From: an uncultured Pelagibacteraceae bacterium | Lineage (GTDB): Bacteria > Pseudomonadota > Alphaproteobacteria > Pelagibacterales > Pelagibacteraceae | Direction: 5' to 3' | DNA: 39,807 nucleotides | Assembly: GCA_902623495.1 (NCBI GenBank) | Contig: CACNTW010000010.1 | Location: forward strand, 1-39,807 | Shown here: piece after piece, positions 26,444 to 34,579 of the stretch | Layout: each line of letters starts with the position of its first letter | Position numbering within the stretch: the stretch's first letter is position 1 | Translations under genes and position numbers: made by a program | Notes under the pieces: model-generated | Told to the model about the DNA's origin: nothing | Seen by the model: the letters and a program-made list of their open reading frames with translations, nothing else | The model's database searches: none

Positions 26444-27695
26444 AATTTCTAAAGTTATTGCTAGACAAGTTTATGATAGCAGAGGAAATCCAACTATAGA
26501 AACAGAGGTGTTTGTTAAAGATATTAGTGCTTCAGCAATTTGTCCATCTGGAGCATCAACTGGAACTTACGAAGCTTTTGAAAAAAGAGATATAAAAAAT
26601 AAAAAATATCTTGGAAAAAGTGTTTTAAAACCTGTTGAATTTATAAATAAAGTAATCTCAAAGAAGTTAAAAAATTTTAACATTCATCAACAAGATAAAA
26701 TAGACAATTTATTAATCAGACTTGATGGCACCAAACAAAAGAAAAGAATTGGAGCTAATGCAATACTTTCAGTTTCAATAGCTGTCAAAAAATTATCATC
26801 TAAAATAAAAAAAATTCCAATATATAAAAATTTACTAATAAATAAAAATTTTAAATTACCTTATCCTTTAATGAATATAATTAATGGAGGTGCACACGCG
26901 AATAATGGCCTCAGAATCCAAGAGTTCATGATAAGACCAGATAAAGCTAAATCTTTTTCTGAGGGTGTTAGAATATGTTTTATTGTTATTAACAAGTTAA
27001 GAGATTTAATTAAGAAAATGGGTCATTCTACTTCTGTAGGAGATGAAGGTGGGTTCGCTCCTATGATAAATGATAATGAAACCGCGCTAAAACTTATAGT
27101 AAAAGCTATAAATTTATCAGGTTTTAAGAATGGAAAAGACGTTGTTATATGTTTGGACGTTGCAGCTAATGAGTTGCTGAAAAATAAAAAATATTCAATT
27201 CACTCTAAAAAATACGTTAGTGTAGATAATTCTATAGATAACTATCTTAGACTTGTGCAAAAATATAAAATTATGTCTATTGAGGACCCATTTGGTGAAA
27301 ATGATTGGTCAGCTTGGTCAAAGCTTTTAAATAAAACTAAAAATAAATTACAAATTGTTGGGGACGATCTGTTTGTTACAAATTTAGAACGATTAAAAAT
27401 TGGCTTTTTAAATGTTTCAGCTAATTCAATATTAATTAAATTAAATCAAATTGGTACTGTCACCGAAACACTTGAAGTTATAAAATTTGCAAAATTAATT
27501 GGTTATAAAACCATAATTTCACATAGATCTGGTGATAGTGAAGATACATTTATTGCAGATTTTGCTGTAGGAACTGATTCTAATCAGATTAAAACCGGTT
27601 CATTAGCTAGATCAGAGAGAGTGTCAAAATACAACCAATTGTTAAGAATTGAACATGAACTTGGAAAAAAATCTAAAATGCATAGTGTTAATTAA
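26436..27695 (+). CDS. eno: Enolase
   Basis: Converts 2-phosphoglycerate to PEP, 419 aa, slightly short of the usual ~430. Conserved blocks are ARQVYDSRGNPTIETEV, SGASTGTYEAFEKRD, NIINGGAHANNGLRIQEFM, GHSTSVGDEGGFAP, EDPFGENDW, QIVGDDLFVTN and ISHRSGDSEDTFIADFAVG (the last usually reads RSGETEDT). The C-terminus has RSERVSKYNQLLRIE. PEP is a substrate of KdsA just upstream. The start overlaps kdsA by 8 bp and the end overlaps the ftsB-like gene by 1 bp. Confidence 0.97.
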   Translation: MSKISKVIARQVYDSRGNPTIETEVFVKDISASAICPSGASTGTYEAFEKRDIKNKKYLGKSVLKPVEFINKVISKKLKNFNIHQQDKIDNLLIRLDGTKQKKRIGANAILSVSIAVKKLSSKIKKIPIYKNLLINKNFKLPYPLMNIINGGAHANNGLRIQEFMIRPDKAKSFSEGVRICFIVINKLRDLIKKMGHSTSVGDEGGFAPMINDNETALKLIVKAINLSGFKNGKDVVICLDVAANELLKNKKYSIHSKKYVSVDNSIDNYLRLVQKYKIMSIEDPFGENDWSAWSKLLNKTKNKLQIVGDDLFVTNLERLKIGFLNVSANSILIKLNQIGTVTETLEVIKFAKLIGYKTIISHRSGDSEDTFIADFAVGTDSNQIKTGSLARSERVSKYNQLLRIEHELGKKSKMHSVN

Positions 27696-28000
27696 TGTTT
27701 GATAAAATAAAAAAAAATTACTTTATTTTAATTATAACTTTTTTATTTATTTACTTTTTTTTTAATCTTTTAGGTGGAGACAGAGGTCTTATTTCTTTTT
27801 TAAAAAAAAAAGATATATATAAAGAACTTAAGATAAAACAAACAGACTTGAAATTCAAAATTCAAGAATTAGAGCATAAAAATTCTTTATTAACTGAAAA
27901 TATAGACCTTGATTTTATTGAAATTTTAATACGAGACAAATTTTTATTTGGAAAAGAAGGAGAGACTACCTATATAATTAATCAAGATGGACAAAATTAA
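27695..28000 (+). CDS. ftsB: FtsB/DivIC-family septum formation initiator
   Basis: A 101-aa bitopic membrane protein: N-terminal helix at residues ~9-26, then a short GGDRGL segment followed by a coiled coil ([25 protein letters not shown]) and a conserved [17 protein letters not shown] motif typical of the DivIC/FtsB family in alphaproteobacteria. It is predicted to work with FtsL and FtsQ at the division septum. The location directly after eno is diagnostic. The TAATG overlap with eno and a 14-bp overlap with lipA suggest coupling. Confidence 0.88.
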   Translation: MFDKIKKNYFILIITFLFIYFFFNLLGGDRGLISFLKKKDIYKELKIKQTDLKFKIQELEHKNSLLTENIDLDFIEILIRDKFLFGKEGETTYIINQDGQN

Positions 28001-28910
28001 ACCAAGACACCCTGAAAAAGTTAAAAACCCAGTAAATCCAATTAAAAAGAAACCAGCTTGGATTAGATCTAAACTATCAGATAGTAAGGAATTTTTTTTA
28101 ACCAAAACTGTAGTTAATCAAAACAATTTAGTCACTGTTTGCCAAGAAGCTAACTGTCCAAATATCACCGAATGTTGGAGTAAAAGACATGCAACATTCA
28201 TGATTATGGGTGATACTTGCACAAGAGCTTGTGCTTTTTGTGATGTTAAAACTGGGAAACCAGAAAAATTAGATCAATTTGAACCAATTAAAATTGCAAA
28301 TGCAGTTAAAAAATTAAATTTAAGACATGTTGTAATTACTTCTGTAGATAGAGATGATTTACCTGATGGTGGTTCTACGCATTTTAAAGAGGTTGTAGAA
28401 ATTACTAGAAAAAAAAATCCTAATACTACAATAGAAGTTTTAACGCCAGATTTTCTAAGAAAAGGAGACTCTTATAAAATTATTTTAAGTTCAAACCCGG
28501 ATGTTTTTAATCACAATATTGAAACTGTTCCCAGATTATATGTAAAGGTAAGACCTGGTGCTAGATATTTCTCATCTTTAGAACTTCTTAAAAATGCGAA
28601 AAAGAATAATAAACAGGTTTTTACTAAGTCAGGTATAATGGTTGGTCTCGGTGAGGAAAAAGATGAGGTAATCCAAGTAATGGATGATTTGAGATCTGCA
28701 GATGTTGATTTTTTAACAATTGGTCAATACCTTCAACCAACAGTAAAACACCATCCTTTAGATAGATATTACCATCCTGATGAATTTAAAGAATTAGAAA
28801 TAATTGCAAAGTCAAAGGGTTTTTTATTAGTTTCATCTTCTCCATTGACTAGATCTTCATATCATGCAGATGCAGATTTTGCCAAATTAAAACAAAATAG
28901 ACACAATTAA
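27987..28910 (+). CDS. lipA: Lipoyl synthase
   Basis: Radical SAM enzyme inserting two sulfurs into protein-bound octanoyl groups, 307 aa. Both iron-sulfur clusters are visible: the auxiliary cluster Cys52-x4-Cys57-x5-Cys63 ([12 protein letters not shown]) and the radical SAM cluster Cys78-x3-Cys82-x2-Cys85 (CTRACAFC). The C-terminal SSY motif in [10 protein letters not shown] is present. In many alphaproteobacteria the pdhABC-lpd genes lie between ftsB and lipA; they are absent here. The start overlaps ftsB by 14 bp. Confidence 0.98.
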   Translation: MDKIKPRHPEKVKNPVNPIKKKPAWIRSKLSDSKEFFLTKTVVNQNNLVTVCQEANCPNITECWSKRHATFMIMGDTCTRACAFCDVKTGKPEKLDQFEPIKIANAVKKLNLRHVVITSVDRDDLPDGGSTHFKEVVEITRKKNPNTTIEVLTPDFLRKGDSYKIILSSNPDVFNHNIETVPRLYVKVRPGARYFSSLELLKNAKKNNKQVFTKSGIMVGLGEEKDEVIQVMDDLRSADVDFLTIGQYLQPTVKHHPLDRYYHPDEFKELEIIAKSKGFLLVSSSPLTRSSYHADADFAKLKQNRHN

Positions 28911-28914
28911 TTCA

Positions 28915-29352
28915 ATGCCAAAAGCATCTGTAACGCGATTAATAGAACGCGATAAAAAAACACTTATTAATTTTGTTTTAGATATTGAAAAGTATCCCGA
29001 ATTTATTCCCTTTTGTATAAATTCTAAGGTTTATGAAAAAAAAGAAGTAGAAGATTCTATAAATATAATTGCAGATTTAACTATAGGTAAAAAACCTTTT
29101 ACAGACACTTATAAAAGCGATGTCAGGTATGATAAAAAAAATGATCACATCCATGTGACTAATATTGATGGTCCGTTGAATTATTTAGAAAATAATTGGA
29201 GGTTTGTGGAGAAAGATAATTTTACCGAAGTTCATTTTGATGTCGATTTTGAAATTAAGAACAAATTTCTTAATATTATAATGTCAAAATCTTTTCAATA
29301 TGGGCTTAATAAAATAGCTGATGCTTTTCAAAAAAGAGCTGAAAGTTTGTAA
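28915..29352 (+). CDS. Coq10/RatA-like START-domain protein
   Basis: A 145-aa single-domain polyketide-cyclase/START-like protein. IEKYPEFIPFCINSKVYE near residue 21-38 and GPLNYLENNWRF near 83-94 match the Coq10/RatA family; in alphaproteobacteria the gene commonly follows lipA. Proposed roles are binding of ubiquinone in respiration (Coq10-like) or, in E. coli, ribosome association (RatA). No toxin-antitoxin partner lies beside it, so a ubiquinone-related role seems more likely, but that is inference. It is 4 bp after lipA and converges on the pncC-like gene with a 5-bp gap. Confidence 0.85.
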   Translation: MPKASVTRLIERDKKTLINFVLDIEKYPEFIPFCINSKVYEKKEVEDSINIIADLTIGKKPFTDTYKSDVRYDKKNDHIHVTNIDGPLNYLENNWRFVEKDNFTEVHFDVDFEIKNKFLNIIMSKSFQYGLNKIADAFQKRAESL

Positions 29353-29357
29353 GTATA

Positions 29358-29822
29358 CTAAATAATTTTTATCAATAAATTAATACATTTTTTAACTGTA
29401 TTATTTTGTATTATTGATCTCTTCTTTTTTCCAAATAGATTTTTGAAAATAAAAATTTTATTTCCTCTCTTAATGCCAATAAATACAAGACCAATAGGTT
29501 TATTTTTTGTACCACCTTTAGGACCCGCAACACCAGTTATTGATACGTTGATTTTACTTTTTGATAATTTTGATAAATTTTCTACCATTGATTTACAACA
29601 TTCTTGACTTACAGCCCCGTATTTATCGATTACTTTTTTGCCAATATTAAGAATATTAATTTTTGCATTATTTGAGTATGTAATTAATCCCATTTTAAAA
29701 TACTTTGATGAACCACTCAATTTGGTTAATTTACTAGATAATAAACCACCTGTGCAAGATTCTACTACAGATATAGTGGTTTTCTTCTCTATCAATTTTT
29801 TGTGTAATTTATTAATACTCAT
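29358..29822 (-). CDS. pncC: CinA C-terminal domain protein (nicotinamide-nucleotide amidase, PncC-like)
   Basis: A 154-aa stand-alone CinA C-terminal domain. VVESCTGGLLSSKLTKLSGSS (residues 19 onward, ESCTGG at 21-26), GLITYSNNAKI, and SITGVAGPKGGTKNKPIGLVF are the family blocks. This domain deamidates NMN to NaMN in NAD salvage. The N-terminal CinA (MoeA-like) domain is absent. The C-terminus past residue 120 is Lys-rich and less conserved. Its ATG overlaps the pgpA stop by 1 bp. Activity is inferred from the family. Confidence 0.9.
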   Translation of the reverse strand: MSINKLHKKLIEKKTTISVVESCTGGLLSSKLTKLSGSSKYFKMGLITYSNNAKINILNIGKKVIDKYGAVSQECCKSMVENLSKLSKSKINVSITGVAGPKGGTKNKPIGLVFIGIKRGNKIFIFKNLFGKKKRSIIQNNTVKKCINLLIKII

Positions 29823-30313
29823 TAAAATTTAAATGAAATAAAATATATTATCAATATTGTGTATAATCCGGCCATTATATCATCCATAATTATACCAAAA
29901 AAATTTTTATGTTGTTTGTCAAAATAACTTACAGGGAAAGGTTTAACGATATCAAAAAATCTAAAAAGAATAAAAGATAAAAAATAATATATTTCAACTG
30001 GAATATTAATTAGATTTTTAGATGATAAATATACTATAAGTATTAGTGGCATTGCTTGTCCCAAAACCTCATCAATTACTATTTGTCTAGGATCTTTATT
30101 CTCAAACTCAGTTTCAGAATCCATAACAGCATAAAATGAATAAAAGAAAATTATAGAATATAATATTAAAATATAATTAAGGTTTTTAAATTGTAATATT
30201 TCAAAAAATACATAAAGAATTATCGTTGTACTTAATGATGTAAATGTACCAGGTATTTTAGAAATATAACCATTTCCAAAAAAAGTTGAAATTAATATGT
30301 TGATCTTTTTCAT
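29822..30313 (-). CDS. pgpA: Phosphatidylglycerophosphatase A
   Basis: Dephosphorylates PGP to phosphatidylglycerol in the inner membrane. From ATG 30313 it has 163 aa with several membrane segments. Family motifs are FFGNGYISKIPGTFTS (near residue 10), VIDEVLGQAMPL, and RFFDIVKPFPVSYFDK followed by GIIMDDIMAG. I chose ATG 30313 because it forms an ATGA overlap with the ispDF stop; an upstream in-frame TTG at 30328 would add five residues. The product pathway continues from cdsA (6714-7358). Confidence 0.92.
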   Translation of the reverse strand: MKKINILISTFFGNGYISKIPGTFTSLSTTIILYVFFEILQFKNLNYILILYSIIFFYSFYAVMDSETEFENKDPRQIVIDEVLGQAMPLILIVYLSSKNLINIPVEIYYFLSFILFRFFDIVKPFPVSYFDKQHKNFFGIIMDDIMAGLYTILIIYFISFKF

Positions 30314-31410
30314 TTTGATAATGAGCAAATAACTTCACATGCAATAGCTTGCTCTTTCCCAATTATACCTAATTTTTCAACAGTTTTCCCTTTTAAATTT
30401 ATTAAATTTTTATTTATAGAAAGCAAAGTTGACAATGATTTTATTATTTTATTTCTGATTTTATAAACTTTTGGATTCTCACATATTAAATTTATGTCTA
30501 TGTTATTTATTGAAAAATTATTATCATTTAGTAATTTAAGTACTGGTGTAAGCATATTCTTAGACCTGATGTTTTTAAATTTATTTGAATTACTAGGGAA
30601 TAAAGTACCGATATCACTTTTTCTCATAGCACCTAACAATCCATCAATAATTGCATGTAGAATTACATCTCCATCAGAATGTCCTTTTAGACCCGAATGA
30701 TAAGGTATTTCAACTCCACCAAGAAAAAGTTTCTTATTTTTAATTAGTCTGTGAACATCAAAACCAATTCCATAATAATTTTCTAACTTTAGGTAATTAA
30801 AGTCATCTATTGTCGTTATTTTAATATTTTTTTTGTCTCCAAGAATAAACTTAATTTTTTTATTATTAATTAAATATAAACTAGCCTCATCAGTAATTTT
30901 TTCTCTATTCGTCCTATATAAATTAAAAAGTTCCTTAAAATCAAAGCACTGAGGAGTTTGTGTAAGTAAAACTTTGTCTCGATTTAAATTATTTATTTTA
31001 AATTTAGTTTTATATTTTACTGAATTTTCTGATTTTATATATGGTACAACAGCATTATTATTTTTCAATTCATTTTTTAATTTTTTTAATAATTTAATTG
31101 ATAAATTTGGTCTTGCAGCATCATGAATAAATACATTTTTAATTTTTTTATTCTTTAAATAATCTAGCGCATTTTTAGCAGAGTTATATCTTTCTGTTCC
31201 TCCTTTTATTATTTCTATTTTTTTGTGATTAAATTTTTTAATTTTTTTGTTTGTAACTATTATAATCTTTTTAAACAATTTTGAGTCTAAGGCGGTTTTC
31301 AATGAATGCTCAAATAAAGGCTTATTTTTAAAGGTTATAAATTGCTTATTAAATTTTGATTTAAATCTCTTACTTTTTCCTGCACTTAATAATATAAAAC
31401 AATCACTCAT
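30310..31410 (-). CDS. ispDF: Bifunctional IspD/IspF of the MEP pathway
   Basis: Fusion of MEP cytidylyltransferase and 2-C-methyl-D-erythritol 2,4-cyclodiphosphate synthase, 366 aa. The IspD half (1-~207) has LLSAGKSKRF, FIHDAARPN (residues 94-102) and LTQTPQCF. The IspF half (from ~213) has GIGFDVHRL with metal ligands Asp218 and His220, GHSDGDVILHAIIDGLLGA, and a C-terminal GKEQAIACEVI-type segment. This fusion is common in alphaproteobacteria. It is divergent from ntrY with a 37-bp gap; dusB and ntrBC, often found next to it, are absent. Confidence 0.97.
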   Translation of the reverse strand: MSDCFILLSAGKSKRFKSKFNKQFITFKNKPLFEHSLKTALDSKLFKKIIIVTNKKIKKFNHKKIEIIKGGTERYNSAKNALDYLKNKKIKNVFIHDAARPNLSIKLLKKLKNELKNNNAVVPYIKSENSVKYKTKFKINNLNRDKVLLTQTPQCFDFKELFNLYRTNREKITDEASLYLINNKKIKFILGDKKNIKITTIDDFNYLKLENYYGIGFDVHRLIKNKKLFLGGVEIPYHSGLKGHSDGDVILHAIIDGLLGAMRKSDIGTLFPSNSNKFKNIRSKNMLTPVLKLLNDNNFSINNIDINLICENPKVYKIRNKIIKSLSTLLSINKNLINLKGKTVEKLGIIGKEQAIACEVICSLSK

Positions 31411-31447
31411 GTATTTATTTATAATTTTTTATATATATTCATAGTTT
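31411..31447. promoter_or_regulatory. Divergent promoter region of ispDF-pgpA-pncC and ntrYX-trkAH
   Basis: Only 37 bp separate the two divergent start codons, and the stretch is almost pure A/T. A perfect TATAAT on the plus strand at 31420-31425 lies 22 bp before the ntrY ATG; its -35 partner would fall inside ispDF and is not recognisable. A TATATA/TATAAA run could serve the minus strand. No operator-like repeat is visible. Confidence 0.35.
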
Positions 31448-33220
31448 ATGCTAGCTTTTATAAAAAGAAATTTATTTATAATAATTATATTTCTTCTTAC
31501 AGTTTTACTATCTTTTATTACATTTCTAACATTTATAGACAGAAGTTTTATAGAATTAAATGATCGAAATCTGCAATTAGTATTGATTTCAAATATTATT
31601 TTTTTATTTGTATTTTTTGTACTGATATTCATTGATATAAAAAATTCAATCAAAAATAATATTAATGTAAGAGGCTCAGTAGCAAATAGAAAATATATAA
31701 TATCCTTTGGACTATTTACTTTAATACCGTCATTACTTATAGCTATATTTTCTCTTTTTATTTTCTCATTCGCTTTAGAAAAATATTTTGATAAAAAAAT
31801 TACAACAGCAGTAAATAATTCTTATGAAATTGCAAAAAATTATGTTGAAGAAAAAAGGAATAAAATCCAATCTGAAATAGTTTTGATAGCCTTCGATTTG
31901 AATAAATACTTTAAAGTTTACAAAAATGAACCTAATAGATTTCAATCTTTCTTGAATACTCAAAATTTAGTTCGTGATATTGATCAATTATTTTTAATAA
32001 ATTCAAATGGTGATTTAATTTTATCTGCAAATAATTCAAAATATTCAAGAATTGAAGATCAAGCAATTAGTATGGTCCGTAATGATAATAGACCTCTTAA
32101 AATTATCAATGCTTTAGAAAATAGGTCAGCAGCAGTAATTAGGTTACAAAATTTTGAAGATACATATTTATATGTAGTAAAAAATTTAGATAAAAAAATA
32201 TCAAATTATTTAATAGAATCTGAGGAAGCAATTAATTTTTATTATACTGTAGAGAATCAAAGCCTAGGTATTAGAATTTCTTTTGCAATAATATATATAT
32301 CAATAATTACTTTGCTCTTATTTTTGTCAATAACAATAGCAATCAGATTCTCTTCAAGATTTTTTATATCAATTAATAATTTGATATCTGCATCTGAGAA
32401 AATAGGACAAGGCAATCTTAATGCAAAAGTTCCAGAACTTAAAGCTGATCGGGAAATGGAATTACTAAACAAAAATTTTAATTCAATGATAGAAAAGTTA
32501 AAAGATCAACAAGATAAGCTGTTATCAAATGAAAGACATGAGGCCTGGGAAACTGTTGCAAGAAAAATGGCACATGAAATTAAAAACCCATTAACACCAA
32601 TACAACTCACTATAGATAATTTAAATTCTAAATATATACCAAATTTATCTGAAGAAAAAAAAGAAAAATATCAAGCTAATTTAAAAACAATTTTAAAACA
32701 AATCAAACAAATAGAAAATTTAGTTAACGAATTTTCAGATTTTGCTCGGATGCCAAAACCTCTTGTTAAAAACAATAATCTAATAAAGGTATTAAATGAA
32801 AATATAGAATTACTTAAAAAAGTTGATGAAACAATTAACTTTAGAATTATTAATAAAATTGGTAAAGAAGTAATACTTAATTTCGATAACGAACAATTTA
32901 ATAGACTATTTTTTAATTTGATTAAGAATTCAATTGAGAGCATTAAGGAAAAAGTCAAAAAAACCAGTAAATCATTGAAAAATATTGATATAGAAATCAA
33001 TCAAAGAAGAGACTATATAACAATCAATTTGATTGATACTGGTGAAGGTTTTAAAGACAAGAAAGCTAAGGATATTATAAAACCATACTTTACAACTAAA
33101 CAAAAAGGAACCGGCTTAGGACTATCAATAGTAGATAAAATAATAAATGACCATAATGGATCAATTAAATTTTTAAATACTAAGAATGGAGCCAAGGTTC
33201 AAATAATTATTCCAAAGTAA
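31448..33220 (+). CDS. ntrY: Nitrogen-regulation-type sensor histidine kinase NtrY (no PAS domain)
   Basis: Membrane histidine kinase of 590 aa. Membrane spans fall near residues 8-30, 43-63, 86-110 and 277-299, with a periplasmic sensor region 111-276. A HAMP linker (~300-355) leads directly into the kinase: H-box ARKMAHEIKNPLTPIQL with His376, N-box NLIKNSIESI (N494), DTGEGF and GTGLGLSIV. Typical NtrY proteins have a PAS domain between HAMP and the H-box and are ~700-770 aa; there is no room for one here. The partner ntrX follows after 3 bp. Family members sense nitrogen or redox state; the signal here is unknown. Confidence 0.93.
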   Translation: MLAFIKRNLFIIIIFLLTVLLSFITFLTFIDRSFIELNDRNLQLVLISNIIFLFVFFVLIFIDIKNSIKNNINVRGSVANRKYIISFGLFTLIPSLLIAIFSLFIFSFALEKYFDKKITTAVNNSYEIAKNYVEEKRNKIQSEIVLIAFDLNKYFKVYKNEPNRFQSFLNTQNLVRDIDQLFLINSNGDLILSANNSKYSRIEDQAISMVRNDNRPLKIINALENRSAAVIRLQNFEDTYLYVVKNLDKKISNYLIESEEAINFYYTVENQSLGIRISFAIIYISIITLLLFLSITIAIRFSSRFFISINNLISASEKIGQGNLNAKVPELKADREMELLNKNFNSMIEKLKDQQDKLLSNERHEAWETVARKMAHEIKNPLTPIQLTIDNLNSKYIPNLSEEKKEKYQANLKTILKQIKQIENLVNEFSDFARMPKPLVKNNNLIKVLNENIELLKKVDETINFRIINKIGKEVILNFDNEQFNRLFFNLIKNSIESIKEKVKKTSKSLKNIDIEINQRRDYITINLIDTGEGFKDKKAKDIIKPYFTTKQKGTGLGLSIVDKIINDHNGSIKFLNTKNGAKVQIIIPK

Positions 33221-33223
33221 TAC

Positions 33224-34579
33224 ATGACAACAGAAATTTTAATTATTGATGATAACGCGGATATAAGAAACATACTTGAAGAATTAATTCAAGATGCTGG
33301 GTATAAAACAAGATTAGCTGCTAATTTTAATCAAGGATTATCTGAAATAGACAAAAAATTACCTGATGTAGCGATCATAGATGTAAAATTGGACAAAGGA
33401 GATAATGATGGTATTCAATTACTTGAACATATCAAAACAAAAAATACAGATATACCAGTTATAATAATCTCAGGTCATGCAAATATTGAGATGGCAATAA
33501 ATTCACTAAGATCTGGTGCATTTGAATTCATACAAAAACCTTTTGATAAAGAGCGTTTATTAAATTTTGTTAAAAGAGCTGTAGAAAATTTTAATTTAAA
33601 AAAGGAAAATAAATCGCTATCAAATAGACTATTTCACTCATTTGAAATCATTGGCAAAAGTCAAAATATAATTTCAATTAAAGATCAAATTCAGAAATTG
33701 TCACAATCAGAAAGCAGAGTTTTTATAAGTGGCCCTACTGGATCTGGTAAAGAATTGATTTCAAGAAAAATATATAAAAATTCTAAAAGATCAAATGGAC
33801 CATTTATTATAATTAATGGTGCATTATTAGACTCAAAAAAATATGAATTAGAACTTTTTGGTGAAGAAAAAAAAGATGGTTCAATTGTTTATGGAGCTTT
33901 AGAAAAAGCTTCAGGTGGAGTTTTGCTAATTGATGAAGTAACTGAAATTCCATTAGAAACCCAATCTAAGATATTGAGAGTTGTAATTGACCAAAAATTT
34001 AAGAGAATTAACAGCAGTCACGATATAAAAGTTGATGTAAGAATTATATGCGCTACTAGTAAAAATATTAATAATGAAATAAAAAATGGTAATTTTCGTG
34101 AGGATTTATTTCATAGATTAAATGTCTTTAATATAGAATTAGAGCCACTAAACAAGAGAATTGAAGATATACCATTATTAGTAGAATATTTTATTGAAAA
34201 TATTTGTCGTACTTACAATTATAAAAAATTTATAATTAAAGATGATAATTACCTTTTAAATTATGATTGGCCTGGAAATGTGCGAGAACTACGAAATCTT
34301 ATAGAAAGGATAGCAATTCTTTCTCCAGGAAATGATGATGAGAAAATATTAGATATAATAAAAGAGTCTCTCTCTAAATCAGCGAATGAAACTTTTTCTG
34401 TTGCTGAAAACTTATCCATACCATTAAGAGAAGCAAGAGAAAACTTTGAAAAAGAATATCTAATTTCTCAAATTAAAAAATTTGGAGGTAATATTTCTAA
34501 AACTGCAAAATTTGTAGGTATGGAGAGATCTGCTCTTCATAGAAAATTAAAATTGTTAGGTGTTAAGGATCTAAATTAA
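33224..34579 (+). CDS. ntrX: NtrX-type response regulator (AAA+ domain without GAFTGA)
   Basis: Response regulator of 451 aa. The receiver domain (1-~120) has phosphoacceptor Asp53 in IIDVKL and KPF with Lys106. The AAA+ domain has Walker A GPTGSGKE (170-177) and Walker B GGVLLIDEV; WPGNVRELRNLIERI is near 349-363. The C-terminal Fis-type helix-turn-helix is GGNISKTAKFVGMERSALHRKLK (421 onward). The GAFTGA loop needed to contact sigma-54 is missing between ELFG (209-212) and YGALEKASGG, as in other alphaproteobacterial NtrX. It is thus probably a sigma-54-independent regulator. It abuts trkA with a TAATG overlap. Confidence 0.94.
   Translation: MTTEILIIDDNADIRNILEELIQDAGYKTRLAANFNQGLSEIDKKLPDVAIIDVKLDKGDNDGIQLLEHIKTKNTDIPVIIISGHANIEMAINSLRSGAFEFIQKPFDKERLLNFVKRAVENFNLKKENKSLSNRLFHSFEIIGKSQNIISIKDQIQKLSQSESRVFISGPTGSGKELISRKIYKNSKRSNGPFIIINGALLDSKKYELELFGEEKKDGSIVYGALEKASGGVLLIDEVTEIPLETQSKILRVVIDQKFKRINSSHDIKVDVRIICATSKNINNEIKNGNFREDLFHRLNVFNIELEPLNKRIEDIPLLVEYFIENICRTYNYKKFIIKDDNYLLNYDWPGNVRELRNLIERIAILSPGNDDEKILDIIKESLSKSANETFSVAENLSIPLREARENFEKEYLISQIKKFGGNISKTAKFVGMERSALHRKLKLLGVKDLN

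Noticed and set aside
28915..29352. RatA toxin of a toxin-antitoxin system
   Set aside because: No partner gene lies beside it, and its place after lipA matches the conserved Coq10-like gene of alphaproteobacteria.
29347..29362. AGTATACT palindrome between the ratA-like gene and pncC as an operator
   Set aside because: It is only 8 bp, lies at convergent gene ends where no promoter is expected, and is likely by chance in this composition.
30314..30328. TTG at 30328 as pgpA start
   Set aside because: ATG 30313 gives the common ATGA overlap with ispDF and a better family N-terminus.
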